64,000 nucleotides of DNA, from contig NZ_JAMOKG010000003.1 in the NCBI RefSeq assembly GCF_023656565.1, positions 868,001 through 932,000 of the forward strand, in the 5' to 3' direction. This DNA comes from Flavobacterium tyrosinilyticum. GTDB taxonomy: Bacteria > Bacteroidota > Bacteroidia > Flavobacteriales > Flavobacteriaceae. The notes under the pieces were generated by a model that saw nothing but the letters and a program-made list of their open reading frames with translations, was not told where the DNA came from and did not search any database. The position numbers were made by a program, and so were the translations under genes. Below are positions 20,043 to 31,382 of the stretch, piece after piece (position 1 is the first letter of the stretch; the number at the start of each line of letters is the position of its first letter).

Positions 20043-21893
20043 ATGAAAAAAAACTATTTTGTTTTACTTTTTTTCGTCCTTACTTCTGCTTTTGCACAAA
20101 TTCCGACAGGATATTATGATACTGCAACAGGAACGGGTTACGCTTTAAAAACGCAATTATACAACATTATTAAAGGACATACTGATAACGGATATGGTGG
20201 TCTTTACACCACTTATGCGACATCAGACATTGATAATTTTTACGAAAACGACGGAACCGTTTTAGATATGTATTCTGAAAATCCGTCTGGAACAGATCCT
20301 TATACTTATAGCATCGCAACTACTCAAAGATGTGGTAATTATTCTGCAGAAGGCGATTGCTACAATAGAGAACATATTATTCCTCAATCTGTTTTTAGTG
20401 AAAAATCTCCAATGGTAGCCGATGCACATTTCATCACTCCAACAGACGGAAAAGTAAACGGAATGCGTTCTAATTATCCGCACGGAAATGTTGGCACAGC
20501 AACTTACACTTCTCTAAACGGAAGCAGATTAGGTTCTAGTTCTGTTTCTGGTTATTCAGGAACTGTTTTTGAACCAATTGATGAGTTTAAAGGCGATATT
20601 GCCAGAATGTATTTTTACTTTGCAACGCGTTATGAAAATACGATTGCAGGATATTCTTATCCAATGTTTAATGGAACTGCAAACAAAGTTTTTACACCTG
20701 CATTTTTAAGTATGCTAATTGCTTGGCACAAACAAGATCCTGTAAATGCAAGAGAAATTGCAAGAAACAATGCAATTTATGATCGTCAAAACAACAGAAA
20801 TCCGTTTATTGATCATCCAGAATATGTAGAGGCGATTTGGGCAACTGAAGCGGATGATGTAACTCCTCCAAGTGCTCCATTAAATTTAGCTGTTACAGGA
20901 AGTATTTCAAATACAATTAGTTTAAGCTGGTCTGCTGCAATAGATAATGTTGGAATTTCTGGTTATGCTGTTTATGTAAACGGAATTTTCAAACAAAACG
21001 AAACTGGAACAACTGCAACTGTTGCTGGTTTAACGCCATCTACAACTTATTCTTTTTATGTAATTGCAAAAGACACTTCAAACAACTTATCTACTCCAAG
21101 CGCATCTGCTAGCGGAAGTACTACTGAGTCTACAGGCGGCGGAACAATTGGTAACGAAATTTTCTTTTCAGAATATATTGAAGGTTCTGGAAACAACAAA
21201 TATTTAGAGGTTTCAAATTTCACAGGAAGTACTGTAGATTTAACACAATACACTATTAAAAAACAAAGTAACGGCGCTGGTGCTTGGACAACACCTGCTG
21301 GATTGGCACTTACTGAAACTTTAGCTCATGGAGCTTCTTATGTTATTGCTTACAATCTTGGAGCATTAACTTGTTATAATCCAGCAAATGCTAATTTATC
21401 AAGTGGCGCTACTGAACTTCAATTTAACGGAAATGACCCAATTGGTTTATTCAAAAATGATGTTTTAATAGATATCATCGGAACTTTTAATGGTGGCGCT
21501 CCTAATTTTTCTATCGATGAAACTTTAAGAAGAAAACCAACCGTTTCTGCTCCGAATACTACTTTTAATAAAGCTACAGAGTGGGATGTTTATGCAAAAG
21601 ACAAATGTGACGGATTAGGAAGCCATACAATAGCTAATTTAGGAACAGGAGATTTTGATTCTAGTGCATTTTCAATTTATCCAAATCCATCAAATGGTCA
21701 TTTTACAATTCAATTAAAAGATTCTAACGAGACTTCAAATATTGAAATAATATCTGTTTTAGGACAAAAAATATTCACAAAAGAAAATAACAGTTCTTCT
21801 TCGATAACAGTAAATAATCTTCCAAGAGGAATTTATATTGTTCGAATTATACAAGGTTCAAAAACAAGCAACAAAAAGATTATAATCAATTAA
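20043..21893 (+). CDS. Secreted endonuclease I family protein with FN3, lamin-tail and T9SS sorting domains
   Basis: A 616-residue protein. A signal peptide of about 18 residues is followed by an endonuclease I (His-Me finger) domain to about residue 265, with the catalytic NREHIIPQSVF and the downstream HFITPTDGKVNGMRSNYPHG. A fibronectin type III domain lies near 275-360, a lamin-tail-like domain (EIFFSEYIEGSGNNKYLEV) near 370-530, and a type A T9SS sorting domain (FSIYPNPSNGHF to KKIIIN) at the end. It is a non-specific nuclease exported by type IX secretion, probably to digest extracellular DNA or RNA for nutrients. The next gene is a close paralogue. Confidence 0.9.
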   Translation: MKKNYFVLLFFVLTSAFAQIPTGYYDTATGTGYALKTQLYNIIKGHTDNGYGGLYTTYATSDIDNFYENDGTVLDMYSENPSGTDPYTYSIATTQRCGNYSAEGDCYNREHIIPQSVFSEKSPMVADAHFITPTDGKVNGMRSNYPHGNVGTATYTSLNGSRLGSSSVSGYSGTVFEPIDEFKGDIARMYFYFATRYENTIAGYSYPMFNGTANKVFTPAFLSMLIAWHKQDPVNAREIARNNAIYDRQNNRNPFIDHPEYVEAIWATEADDVTPPSAPLNLAVTGSISNTISLSWSAAIDNVGISGYAVYVNGIFKQNETGTTATVAGLTPSTTYSFYVIAKDTSNNLSTPSASASGSTTESTGGGTIGNEIFFSEYIEGSGNNKYLEVSNFTGSTVDLTQYTIKKQSNGAGAWTTPAGLALTETLAHGASYVIAYNLGALTCYNPANANLSSGATELQFNGNDPIGLFKNDVLIDIIGTFNGGAPNFSIDETLRRKPTVSAPNTTFNKATEWDVYAKDKCDGLGSHTIANLGTGDFDSSAFSIYPNPSNGHFTIQLKDSNETSNIEIISVLGQKIFTKENNSSSSITVNNLPRGIYIVRIIQGSKTSNKKIIIN

Positions 21894-21915
21894 AATAGTT
21901 TAATTATAATTAATT

Positions 21916-21959
21916 TCCTGCAAAGACACCTATATCTGTGTTTTTGCAGGATTTTTTTT
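21916..21959 (+). terminator. Terminator between the two endonuclease genes
   Basis: CCTGCAAAGACAC and GTGTTTTTGCAGG form a hairpin followed by a long T-run. The two paralogues are therefore separate transcripts. Confidence 0.8.
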
Positions 21960-22128
21960 CATCTAAAAAACAGATAGTAGGAAAATATATCCAAAATTAA
22001 ACATCAGTTAACGTATCGTAGTAATAAAAATAGTAGATTTGATATAAGAAAACTTTTAACCATCTTAAATTCAAGTATTTAAAAAGATAAAAATTCATTT
22101 CCAAACCAAATCTTAAAAACTGTTAATT

Positions 22129-23973
22129 ATGAAAAAAAACTACTTTTTACTGTTATTGATGTTTGCCACAATTGGTTTTGCCCAAATTCCTTCTGGATAT
22201 TACAGCACAGCAACTGGAACGGGTTATACTTTAAAAACACAATTGTATAATATTATTAAAGGTCATACCAACAACGGTTATGCTGGCCTTTACACGACTT
22301 ATTTAACTTCTGACGTTGATAATTTTTACGAAAACGACGGAACAATCTTAGACATGTATTCTGAAAATCCATCAGGAACAGATCCGTATACTTACACAAC
22401 GGGAACTACTCAAAGATGCGGAAATTATTCTGTTGAAGGAGATTGCTACAATAGAGAACATATTATTCCGCAATCTGTTTTTAGCGAACAATCACCAATG
22501 GTTGCTGATGCGCATTTTATTACGCCAACTGACGGAAAAGTAAACGGAATGCGTTCTAATTATCCGCACGGAAAAGTTAGTTCAGCAACTTATACTTCTC
22601 AAAACGGAAGCAAATTAGGATCAAGCGCAGTTTCTGGATATACGGGAACGGTTTTCGAACCTATTAATGAATTTAAAGGTGATATTGCCAGAATGTATTT
22701 CTATTTTGCAACACGTTATGAAAACACAGTTGCAGGATATTCTTATCCAATGTTTAATGGCACAAGCAATCAAGTTTTTACAACCGCATTCTTAAACATG
22801 CTTTTGGCTTGGCATGCGCAAGATCCTGTGAGCGCAAGAGAAATTGCTAGAAACAATGCCGTTTATTCTAGACAAAACAATCGAAATCCGTTTATTGATC
22901 ATCCAGAATATGTGAATCAAATTTGGGGCGGAACTTCATCAGGAGATATTCAGGCACCAACAACTCCAACAAGTTTGGCTTCGACTTCAAAAACTTCAAC
23001 TTCAATTTCGCTTAGCTGGACAGCTTCTACAGATAATGTTGCAGTAACAGGATATGAGGTTTACGCAAATAGCGTTTTAAAAACAACTGTTTCAACATTA
23101 ACAACAACCATTACAGGTTTAACAGCCTCGACTAGTTATTCTATTTATATAAAAGCAAAAGATGCAGCTGGAAATACTTCTGCATCAAGCAATACAATAA
23201 GCATTACAACAAACAGCAGCGGAACTGGAACTGCGACAGATCTTCTTTTCTCTGAATACATTGAAGGTTCAGGAAATAACAAAGCTTTAGAGATTGCAAA
23301 CAATACTGGAAGTTCAGTTAATTTATCGGCTTACACCATTAAAAAACAAACCAACGGAGCTGGATCTTGGAGCACAGGATTGGCTTTAAGCGGAACATTA
23401 ACAACAGGAAGCAAATTTGTAATTGTAAACAGTTCAATGTCATCAAGCTGTTTTTCTACAAGCGCAGCCAACATTTCGACAACAGCAACTGAATTGACTT
23501 TTAACGGAAATGATGCTGTAGGTTTATTTAAAAACGGTGTTTTAATTGACATCATCGGAACTTTTAACGGCGGAACCGCCAATTTTGCTGTCGATGTTAC
23601 TTTAAGACGAAAATCGACTGTAACTTCTCCGAGCACTACTTTCAATTTAAGCGCACAATGGGATTCTTATTCACAAGATACATGTGACAACTTAGCTAGC
23701 AGAAAGGTTCCAGTTGCTGAAATCGAAGAAGAAGCTGCTACAAACGAAATTGTAATTTATCCAAACCCTTCTAATGGAAATTTCGACATTCAGCCAGGCA
23801 TTGTAGACAATCCTTATTCAGTTGAAATCTTCTCGTTCTCTGGACAAAAAGTATTCGAAAAGCAAAACACAACTGCTCCAGAAGTTTCTGTGCATAATCT
23901 TTCAACAGGAATCTATATTATCAAAATTATAAAAGGAGAAAAAACAGCATTCAAAAAGGTGATTATTAATTAA
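22129..23973 (+). CDS. Paralogous secreted endonuclease I family protein with T9SS sorting domain
   Basis: A 614-residue protein with the same order of parts as the preceding gene: signal peptide, endonuclease I domain with NREHIIPQSVF, FN3, lamin-tail-like domain and C-terminal sorting signal (IVIYPNPSNGNF to KKVIIN). The nuclease domains are near-identical, while the FN3 and linker parts have diverged (more Thr/Ser here). This points to a tandem duplication with relaxed linkers. It has its own terminators on both sides. Confidence 0.9.
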   Translation: MKKNYFLLLLMFATIGFAQIPSGYYSTATGTGYTLKTQLYNIIKGHTNNGYAGLYTTYLTSDVDNFYENDGTILDMYSENPSGTDPYTYTTGTTQRCGNYSVEGDCYNREHIIPQSVFSEQSPMVADAHFITPTDGKVNGMRSNYPHGKVSSATYTSQNGSKLGSSAVSGYTGTVFEPINEFKGDIARMYFYFATRYENTVAGYSYPMFNGTSNQVFTTAFLNMLLAWHAQDPVSAREIARNNAVYSRQNNRNPFIDHPEYVNQIWGGTSSGDIQAPTTPTSLASTSKTSTSISLSWTASTDNVAVTGYEVYANSVLKTTVSTLTTTITGLTASTSYSIYIKAKDAAGNTSASSNTISITTNSSGTGTATDLLFSEYIEGSGNNKALEIANNTGSSVNLSAYTIKKQTNGAGSWSTGLALSGTLTTGSKFVIVNSSMSSSCFSTSAANISTTATELTFNGNDAVGLFKNGVLIDIIGTFNGGTANFAVDVTLRRKSTVTSPSTTFNLSAQWDSYSQDTCDNLASRKVPVAEIEEEAATNEIVIYPNPSNGNFDIQPGIVDNPYSVEIFSFSGQKVFEKQNTTAPEVSVHNLSTGIYIIKIIKGEKTAFKKVIIN

Positions 23974-23995
23974 AATTGAGATTTTTCATCCACTA

Positions 23996-24022
23996 AAAAG
24001 CGGCAAATTGCCGCTTTTTTTT
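23996..24022 (+). terminator. Terminator after second endonuclease
   Basis: AAGCGGCAA and TTGCCGCTT pair and are followed by nine Ts. The remainder of the gap to 24303 is AT-rich and holds nothing I recognise. Confidence 0.85.
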
Positions 24023-24303
24023 TATAATTCTGAAAGAATTTTCTTTAGAACCTAATTTTCAGTCTATTCTTAAGCTTCATAAATTTTGCAACTCTCGTCT
24101 ATTCCAAATACCAAAATTATATTCCTTCAATTTTGATTTTTTTTCTTCTAAAAGTTTAATATTACAGAACATATCAAAAAAGAGATTTTAATAAATCTTT
24201 AAATTTCACGAAAGACCGAAACTTCTTGATATTGCGTCTTTTTGGTAGAAAAAATGCAAGAAAAAAGCAATTTCATTTTTTTTGAAAAGAGATGGTTTTC
24301 AAA

Positions 24304-24335
24304 TTTGCGCTTACTATTTATTTACATTAAATTTG
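24304..24335 (+). promoter_or_regulatory. Bacteroidota housekeeping promoter of purL
   Basis: TTTG at 24304-24307 and TAAATTTG at 24328-24335 are separated by 20 bases, a good -33/-7 pair for the Bacteroidota primary sigma factor. The ATG of purL is 25 bases downstream. Confidence 0.75.
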
Positions 24336-24360
24336 CAGCTCAATACAACAAACTACACAA

Positions 24361-27300
24361 ATGATCCATTTCTTTGAAAACCAAAGCAAAACTGTTTTTG
24401 CCGTACAAACGCAAAACGAAATTTCAGCTCAAGACATTTCAAAATTAAACTGGCTTTTTGCCGACGCAAGTAAGATCGAAAAATCTGCATTGACAGGTTT
24501 CTTTGTTGGCCCTCGCGCTACCATGATTACACCTTGGAGTACAAATGCTGTAGAAATTACTCAAAACATGGGGATTTCGGGCATCATCAGAATCGAAGAA
24601 TTTCATCCTGCAACGGAAGATTTTACAGATTTTGATCCAATGCTTTCTCAAAAATTCAATGAATTAGATCAAGAAATCTTCACTATCAACATTCAGCCAG
24701 AACCAATTTTGGAAATCGATGATATTGCTGCTTACAACAAAGTAGAAGGTTTAGCTTTAAGCGAAGAAGAAGTTGATTACTTAAACAATCTTGCAAGTAA
24801 ATTAGGAAGAAAATTAACTGATTCTGAAATTTTTGCTTTTTCTCAAGCCAATTCAGAACACTGCCGTCACAAAATTTTCAACGGAACTTTTGTTATTGAT
24901 GGTGAAGAAAAAGAAACTTCTCTTTTCAAATTAATCAAAAAAACATCTCAGGAAAATCCTAACGATATTGTGTCTGCTTACAAAGACAACGTTGCTTTTG
25001 TAAAAGGACCAAAAGTGCAGCAATTTGCACCAAAATCGGCAGACAAACCTGATTTTTACGAAATAAAAGAATTTGATTCTGTTATCTCATTAAAAGCCGA
25101 AACACATAATTTCCCAACAACAGTTGAGCCTTTCAACGGAGCTGCAACAGGTTCTGGAGGAGAAATCCGTGACCGTTTAGCTGGAGGTCAAGGTTCATTG
25201 CCATTAGCTGGAACTGCGGTTTATATGACATCTTACTCTCGTTTGAAAGAAGATAGAAAATGGGAAAATGCTGTTGAAGAAAGAAAATGGTTGTACCAAA
25301 CACCAATGGATATTTTGATCAAAGCTTCAAACGGAGCTTCTGATTTTGGAAATAAATTTGGTCAGCCTCTTATTACAGGTTCTGTTTTAACTTTCGAACA
25401 TTCAGAAAACGACCGTAAAATTGGTTACGATAAAGTAATCATGCAAGCGGGAGGAATTGGATACGGAAAACTGGATCAATCAATCAAAAAGAAACCACAA
25501 GAAGGCGATAAAATCGTAATTCTTGGAGGAGAAAATTATAGAATCGGAATGGGTGGTGCTGCGGTTTCTTCTGCAGATACAGGAGCTTTCGGTTCAGGAA
25601 TTGAGTTAAATGCAATTCAGCGTTCAAACCCTGAAATGCAAAAACGTGCAGCAAACGCGATTCGTGGTTTAGTAGAAAGCGACAATAACCCAATTGTTTC
25701 GATTCACGATCACGGAGCTGGAGGACACTTAAACTGTCTTTCTGAATTAGTGGAAGAAACTGGAGGTCTAATCGATTTAGATAAATTGCCGGTTGGAGAT
25801 CCAACGCTTTCTGCAAAAGAAATTATTGGTAACGAATCTCAGGAAAGAATGGGATTGGTTATTGGTCAAAAAGATATTGATACGTTGCAAAGAATTGCCG
25901 ACAGAGAGCGTTCGCCAATGTATCAGGTTGGAGATGTAACGGGAGATCACCGTTTTACTTTCGAATCAAAATCAAATGGTTCAAAACCTATGGATTATGC
26001 TTTAGAAGATTTCTTCGGAAGTTCTCCTAAAACGGTTATGACAGATAAAACTATCGATAGAAAATATGCTGATGTTGCTTACAACGCAGGAGATTTCGAA
26101 AGTTATTTAAAAGACGTTTTACGTTTAGAAGCTGTTGCTTCAAAAGACTGGTTGACTAATAAAGTGGACCGTTGTGTTGGTGGAAAAGTAGCAAAACAAC
26201 AAAATGCAGGTCCGTTACAATTGCCTTTGAATAATGTTGGGGTTATGGCTCTGGATTATTTAGGAAAAGAAGGTATTGCAACTTCTATTGGACACGCTCC
26301 TATCGCTGCTTTGATTGATCCTGTTGCAGGGTCTCGAAATGCTATTGCAGAATCGTTATCAAACATTATCTGGGCTCCAATTAAAGATCAGTTAAAAGGT
26401 ATTTCATTATCTGCAAACTGGATGTGGGCTTGTAAAAACGAAGGTGAAGACGCTCGTTTATATGCTGCTGTTGAAGGATGTTCAGAATTTGCAATCGAAT
26501 TAGGGATCAATATTCCGACAGGAAAAGATTCGCTTTCAATGAAACAAAAATATCCAAATGATGAAGTAATTGCACCGGGAACGGTTATTATTTCTGCTGC
26601 TGGAAACTGTACAGATATTAGAAAAGTAGTGGAACCTGTTTTACAGAAAAACGGAGATTCTATCTATTATATCAATTTATCTCAAGATGATTTCAAACTT
26701 GGAGGTTCATCTTTTGCACAAATCAGAAATACAATTGGAAACGAAACTTCTACAATTAAAGACGCTTCTTTCTTCAAAAATGCATTTAATACCATTCAAG
26801 ATTTAATCGGTGAAAACCAAATTTTAGCTGGACATGATATCGGAAGCGGTGGTTTAATCACTACTTTATTAGAATTGTGTTTTGCTGATGTAAACCTTGG
26901 AGCTAAAATTGATTTCAGCGCTTTCGCGGAAAAAGACTTATTGAAAATCCTTTTCGCAGAAAACATCGGAATCGTATTCCAAGCTAAATCTGATGCTGCT
27001 GTTGAAGCTAAATTGAATGATAACAATATTGAATTCTTCAAATTAGGTTCAGTTCAAAGCAAACCAAGTTTAGAATTTGGAATTTATAATTTGGATATTG
27101 CGGAGTACAGAGACGTTTGGTTTGAAACTTCATATTTACTAGATCAAAAACAATCTAAAAACGGAAGAGCTCAAGCGCGTTTCGAAAACTATAAAAATCA
27201 GGTTTTAAATTATACTTTCCCTGCACATTTTACAGGAAAAAAACCAGAAATCGACAATTCTAAACCAAGACCAAAAGCGGCTATTATTCGTGAAAAAGGA

Positions 27301-28014
27301 AGTAATTCTGAGCGTGAAATGGCAAATGCTATGTACTTAGCAGGATTTGACGTAAAAGACGTTCACATGACCGATTTAATTTCGGGTCGTGAAACTCTTG
27401 AAGATATTCAGTTTATTGGAGCTGTTGGAGGATTCTCTAACTCAGATGTTTTAGGTTCTGCTAAAGGTTGGGCGGGAGCTTTCTTATATAACGAAAAAGC
27501 AAAAACAGCTTTAGACAATTTCTTCAAAAGAGAAGATACTTTATCTGTTGGAATCTGTAACGGTTGCCAATTGTTTATGGAACTGGAAGTAATTAATCCT
27601 GAGCACGAAGTTCACGGAAAAATGCACCATAACGAAAGCCAGAAACACGAAAGTATCTTTACTTCTGTAAAAGTTCAGGAAAACAACTCTGTTATGTTAT
27701 CTACTTTGGCAGGAAGCACTTTAGGAGTTTGGGTTTCTCACGGAGAAGGTAAATTCAAATTGCCTTATGCAGAAGACCAATACAACATTGTTTCTAAATA
27801 TGCTTACGAAGGTTATCCTGCAAATCCGAATGGCTCTGACTACAACACGGCTATGATGTGTGATAAAACAGGAAGACATTTGGTTATGATGCCTCACATT
27901 GAGCGTTCGACTTTCCAATGGAACTGGGCTCATTATCCAAAAGACAGAAATGACGAGGTTACGCCTTGGCACGAAGCTTTTGTTAATGCCAGAAAATGGA
28001 TTGAGAAAAACTAA
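24361..28014 (+). CDS. purL: Phosphoribosylformylglycinamidine synthase (large, single-chain form)
   Basis: A 1217-residue enzyme that converts FGAR to FGAM with ATP and glutamine in purine synthesis. Order of parts: N-terminal PurS-like region (1-150), linker ([15 protein letters not shown]), two AIRS-like ATP-binding halves ([21 protein letters not shown] and later GKDSLSMKQ), and a C-terminal class I glutamine amidotransferase with the nucleophile in [12 protein letters not shown] and the later His in WVSHGEGKF. It is the long type found in Proteobacteria and Bacteroidota, in contrast to split PurS/PurQ/PurL. A strong promoter and terminator make it monocistronic. Confidence 0.97.
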   Translation: MIHFFENQSKTVFAVQTQNEISAQDISKLNWLFADASKIEKSALTGFFVGPRATMITPWSTNAVEITQNMGISGIIRIEEFHPATEDFTDFDPMLSQKFNELDQEIFTINIQPEPILEIDDIAAYNKVEGLALSEEEVDYLNNLASKLGRKLTDSEIFAFSQANSEHCRHKIFNGTFVIDGEEKETSLFKLIKKTSQENPNDIVSAYKDNVAFVKGPKVQQFAPKSADKPDFYEIKEFDSVISLKAETHNFPTTVEPFNGAATGSGGEIRDRLAGGQGSLPLAGTAVYMTSYSRLKEDRKWENAVEERKWLYQTPMDILIKASNGASDFGNKFGQPLITGSVLTFEHSENDRKIGYDKVIMQAGGIGYGKLDQSIKKKPQEGDKIVILGGENYRIGMGGAAVSSADTGAFGSGIELNAIQRSNPEMQKRAANAIRGLVESDNNPIVSIHDHGAGGHLNCLSELVEETGGLIDLDKLPVGDPTLSAKEIIGNESQERMGLVIGQKDIDTLQRIADRERSPMYQVGDVTGDHRFTFESKSNGSKPMDYALEDFFGSSPKTVMTDKTIDRKYADVAYNAGDFESYLKDVLRLEAVASKDWLTNKVDRCVGGKVAKQQNAGPLQLPLNNVGVMALDYLGKEGIATSIGHAPIAALIDPVAGSRNAIAESLSNIIWAPIKDQLKGISLSANWMWACKNEGEDARLYAAVEGCSEFAIELGINIPTGKDSLSMKQKYPNDEVIAPGTVIISAAGNCTDIRKVVEPVLQKNGDSIYYINLSQDDFKLGGSSFAQIRNTIGNETSTIKDASFFKNAFNTIQDLIGENQILAGHDIGSGGLITTLLELCFADVNLGAKIDFSAFAEKDLLKILFAENIGIVFQAKSDAAVEAKLNDNNIEFFKLGSVQSKPSLEFGIYNLDIAEYRDVWFETSYLLDQKQSKNGRAQARFENYKNQVLNYTFPAHFTGKKPEIDNSKPRPKAAIIREKGSNSEREMANAMYLAGFDVKDVHMTDLISGRETLEDIQFIGAVGGFSNSDVLGSAKGWAGAFLYNEKAKTALDNFFKREDTLSVGICNGCQLFMELEVINPEHEVHGKMHHNESQKHESIFTSVKVQENNSVMLSTLAGSTLGVWVSHGEGKFKLPYAEDQYNIVSKYAYEGYPANPNGSDYNTAMMCDKTGRHLVMMPHIERSTFQWNWAHYPKDRNDEVTPWHEAFVNARKWIEKN

Positions 28015-28029
28015 AAATATATTTTTACT

Positions 28030-28062
28030 AAAAGCGCCCGAAATTATCGGGCGCTTTTTTTT
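28030..28062 (+). terminator. Terminator of purL
   Basis: AAAGCGCCCG and CGGGCGCTTT form a GC-rich hairpin followed by a T-run, 16 bases after the stop codon. Confidence 0.9.
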
Positions 28063-28063
28063 A

Positions 28064-28127
28064 GCCACGAATTCACGAATTTTTTATTTTCAAAAAATAG
28101 AATCAAGAAAATTCGTGAATTCGTGGC
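28064..28127. repeat. Dispersed inverted repeat, second copy of the 18306-18353 family
   Basis: GCCACGAATTCACGAATT at the left and AATTCGTGAATTCGTGGC at the right are inverted copies around 28 bases. The arms equal those of the copy at 18306-18353. Confidence 0.8.
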
Positions 28128-28221
28128 TATAAAAACTATTTAAAACTATTCTAAGATTAATTTAATGGTATCTTAAGACAGCTTAAGCAAGCGTAAACAT
28201 TCTGGTAAATATCTTTGCTAC

Positions 28222-30630
28222 ATGAAAAATATTATACGCAAAATATACCTCGCAATTCTCTTATTTACTTTAAGCCAATTTTCTTTTGCTCAAAAAACAG
28301 CAATAAAAGGAACCATCACAGACGGAAAAAATCCTATAGAATTTGTTGATGTAATTTTAAAAAACACAGCCGATTCAACCAAAACCGCTAATTACGCCGT
28401 TACAGATATTTCTGGAAATTTTTCATTAGAAAATGTAACTTCTGGAGAATATCTGCTTCAGTTTAAATTAATTGGTTTTAAAACCAATACTAAAAAAATA
28501 AAATATACCGGTACAGCTATTTCACTTGGAACGATCACTTTGCAAGAAGATGCCAACCAGCTTAATACTGTAGTGGTAAACTCACAGAAAAAACAGATTC
28601 AGAAAACAAGCGAAGGCTTTATTTTTAATCCTGTCTCGAATATTTCGCAAACGGGCGGAACCGCTACAGATATGCTTAAAAGTATTCCAACGGTTGCCGT
28701 CGATGCAGAAGGTGGTATTACGTTAAGAGGAAAATCGCCGATGATTTTGATCAATGGAAAAAATTCGGCTATTACCAATATGGATCAGATTGCTGCGAGC
28801 AGTATTGAAAGTATCGAAGTAATTAGCAATCCTACGGCTAAATATGATGCAAATGCCGAAAGCGGCATCATTAATATAAGACTCAAAAAGAACAACCTAA
28901 GCGGTACAAATGGTGCTGTAGCATTGGGCGCAGGTTTTGGTGCAAAAGGAAGAGTAAATAGTTCTGTTCTTTTCAATCATAAAACAGAAAAATGGAATTT
29001 TGGCTTAGGCTATGACAATCGTTTTGCTGGAAGAACAAAGAAAATAAATGCCGACCGAACCAATTATTTTATTGATGACGAACATTATATTCATCAAAAT
29101 CGAAATGATGAACGAACTGAGGGCCTTCAGAATCTCAAATTAAATATTGATTTTTCTCCAAATGACAAAAATAGCTTTTCATTTGAAGCGCTTGGAAATC
29201 TAGAAACTCAAGACAATGACGAGACTTTATACACGCAGGTAAACACAAGTGCCAATGCCTTTTTCTCCAATAACAGAAGACATTCATTAGAACTGGAACG
29301 CTCAAAAGTTGGCGAACTTGCTTTTACCTATGATCGTAAATTTGATGACGAACGAAAAAGTCTGAATACCTCTATTACTTCTTCTTTCGGAAAACACAGA
29401 GAAAACACTGATATTGACACTTATAATTACGATGAATATCAGCAGCAGATTGGTGATGCTTTACTGCAGAGAACACACAATTATGAAAATCAGAATATTT
29501 CGAATGCCATTGTAAATTACGCTTTTCCAATTTCAGAAAAATCGATTATAGAAACAGGCTACAAAGGAACTTTCCGATTTTTTAAGTCCGATTTTGAAAG
29601 TGCTGATCTAACTAATGGTGAATATATCGTGAATCCGTTAGCTAGTAATAGTTTCAAATTTAACGAACAGATAAATGCCGTTTATGGTTTGATGAATTCT
29701 TATATTGGCGATAGCGAAAATCCAAAATGGAAATACAATTTAGGTTTGCGTGCAGAAAATGTTTCCAACACTGGAGCAACACAAAATAACAGCGACCATT
29801 TTAGCAATAATTACTTAAAAGTTTTTCCATCGGCTTCCATACAATTGAATTTAACCCCAGATGAGTTTATTAAACTGGGATACAGCAAACGAATTAACCG
29901 CCCTGATCTGGATGATTTAAATCCTTTTATTGACATTACCGATGCGTTAAATCCGCATGGAGGAAATCCATATTTAAAACCTGAAATCATTCATATTGCC
30001 GAAATGAGTTATAATAAAAACTGGAAAAACTACTCTTTTTCTGCCAATGCCTTTTACAGAAATGCAACCGATGCCATTAGACAATACGGGCAGCTTATGG
30101 ACAATGGCGTAATTTTACTTCAGCCACAAAACATTGGAAGCACGGTTACTTATGGCTTAGAAACTATTTTCAGTCTTAAGCCAATTGGTTTTTATGATGC
30201 GAATATTAGTTTAACCGCTTTTCAGCAAAACATTAATGCAGACAATTTACCGCAGGCCGAAGATGTTGTAAGCAGTGCTTTTAGCTGGTATGGAAAAGTG
30301 ATTAATAACTTTGTACCGTGGAAAGGCGGAAAACTTCAGATTATCGGAAACTATAATTCGGACGTTGCCACTCCGCAAGGAAAAAGAATTCCGATTTACA
30401 ATGTTGACATGGGATTTCAACAAAAATTAGGAAAAGGAAATGCCCGTTTAGGTTTGGTTGTAACCGATATGTTTAACACCTTAGAAAGCGGTTATAAAAA
30501 CAACACTCTTTTGTTTAGCAATCACCGAACAAACAAATCAGACACACGCGCTTTGATGATTACTTTTGCTTATACGTTTAGATCTGATTTTAAAGAAAAA
30601 TTATTAGAAAATCAGTTTTCAACAGAATAA
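28222..30630 (+). CDS. TonB-dependent-receptor-like outer membrane beta-barrel protein
   Basis: An 802-residue protein. A signal peptide (about 1-23) is followed by a carboxypeptidase-regulatory-like beta domain (AIKGTITDGKNPIEFVDVIL to about residue 110) and a plug-like domain (GGTATDMLKSIPTVAVDAEGG). The rest is a barrel with alternating aromatic strands ending in an FRSDF-type segment. This is the outer-membrane beta-barrel group of Bacteroidota, often involved in metal or peptide uptake or envelope remodelling. There is no SusD partner next to it, so polysaccharide uptake is not indicated. The ligand is unknown. Confidence 0.85.
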   Translation: MKNIIRKIYLAILLFTLSQFSFAQKTAIKGTITDGKNPIEFVDVILKNTADSTKTANYAVTDISGNFSLENVTSGEYLLQFKLIGFKTNTKKIKYTGTAISLGTITLQEDANQLNTVVVNSQKKQIQKTSEGFIFNPVSNISQTGGTATDMLKSIPTVAVDAEGGITLRGKSPMILINGKNSAITNMDQIAASSIESIEVISNPTAKYDANAESGIINIRLKKNNLSGTNGAVALGAGFGAKGRVNSSVLFNHKTEKWNFGLGYDNRFAGRTKKINADRTNYFIDDEHYIHQNRNDERTEGLQNLKLNIDFSPNDKNSFSFEALGNLETQDNDETLYTQVNTSANAFFSNNRRHSLELERSKVGELAFTYDRKFDDERKSLNTSITSSFGKHRENTDIDTYNYDEYQQQIGDALLQRTHNYENQNISNAIVNYAFPISEKSIIETGYKGTFRFFKSDFESADLTNGEYIVNPLASNSFKFNEQINAVYGLMNSYIGDSENPKWKYNLGLRAENVSNTGATQNNSDHFSNNYLKVFPSASIQLNLTPDEFIKLGYSKRINRPDLDDLNPFIDITDALNPHGGNPYLKPEIIHIAEMSYNKNWKNYSFSANAFYRNATDAIRQYGQLMDNGVILLQPQNIGSTVTYGLETIFSLKPIGFYDANISLTAFQQNINADNLPQAEDVVSSAFSWYGKVINNFVPWKGGKLQIIGNYNSDVATPQGKRIPIYNVDMGFQQKLGKGNARLGLVVTDMFNTLESGYKNNTLLFSNHRTNKSDTRALMITFAYTFRSDFKEKLLENQFSTE

Positions 30631-30773
30631 AAACGGACCTAAAATGATAAAAATGTAAAAATTTCATTCTTGTATTTTCAAGCAATAATTCTATTAAAAA
30701 ATTGAATTATATTCGCCAAAAGAAATCAGCTCGGCAGATTTCTTAAGCCAAAAAACACTTAATCCTACATAGA

Positions 30774-31205
30774 ATGAAATTTTTACATTTATTAGTGGTA
30801 ACACTATTTTTTACAGCCTTTCAATCGCATTCGCAAGTTCAAGTTGATCAGATTATCCATAATTCTAAAGAGCGTTATATTACTACTACAATTGGCTATC
30901 CAGTTCCTGGAACTTATGCTCCATTAAACCAAAAAGAGCCTATTACAGTTTTAAATCCAGATGGAACAGGTTTTATTCAAGCTGAAGATTTAAGCAAACA
31001 AAAAATAAATTGGGGAATTGAATGTACCGAAGAAGGTGTACCTGTTTTTAAAGAAGGATTCAATAGTGCTTCTTACACATTCTGGTATAGACCAAATGAC
31101 AGTAATGAATGGTATTATTCTCAATTCTCTATTCATTTTGCCAAGAAAAAAATGTTTTTAATGGGCGAAAGAGTAAAAGTATACGAGGATTATAACGTAC
31201 AATAG
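30774..31205 (+). CDS. Small secreted protein of unknown function
   Basis: A 143-residue protein with a clear signal peptide (cleavage likely after SHS, about residue 20). The mature part is beta-rich with several Trp/Tyr (FWYRPNDSNEWYYSQF) and no Cys pairs or lipobox, so it is probably periplasmic or released. I recognise no family. It is 143 bases downstream of the beta-barrel gene, on the same strand. Confidence 0.55.
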   Translation: MKFLHLLVVTLFFTAFQSHSQVQVDQIIHNSKERYITTTIGYPVPGTYAPLNQKEPITVLNPDGTGFIQAEDLSKQKINWGIECTEEGVPVFKEGFNSASYTFWYRPNDSNEWYYSQFSIHFAKKKMFLMGERVKVYEDYNVQ

Positions 31206-31382
31206 CCTTTAAAAAATGTCCTCCAATTAAATTTTTCTTGATTTTTTAGAAATTTAACGGCGAAAAAGAAAACGTTTTCGTTGATTTTTAATAGTCTTTA
31301 TAAATTTTCCCATTAAATTTTATAAAACTGAAAATCATACCCAAATTTTATTTAATTTGCAATAAAATTCAATATATTAAAC

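Noticed and set aside
28222-30630. SusC-type polysaccharide uptake receptor
   Set aside because: No SusD-like gene follows, and the length of 802 residues is short for SusC.
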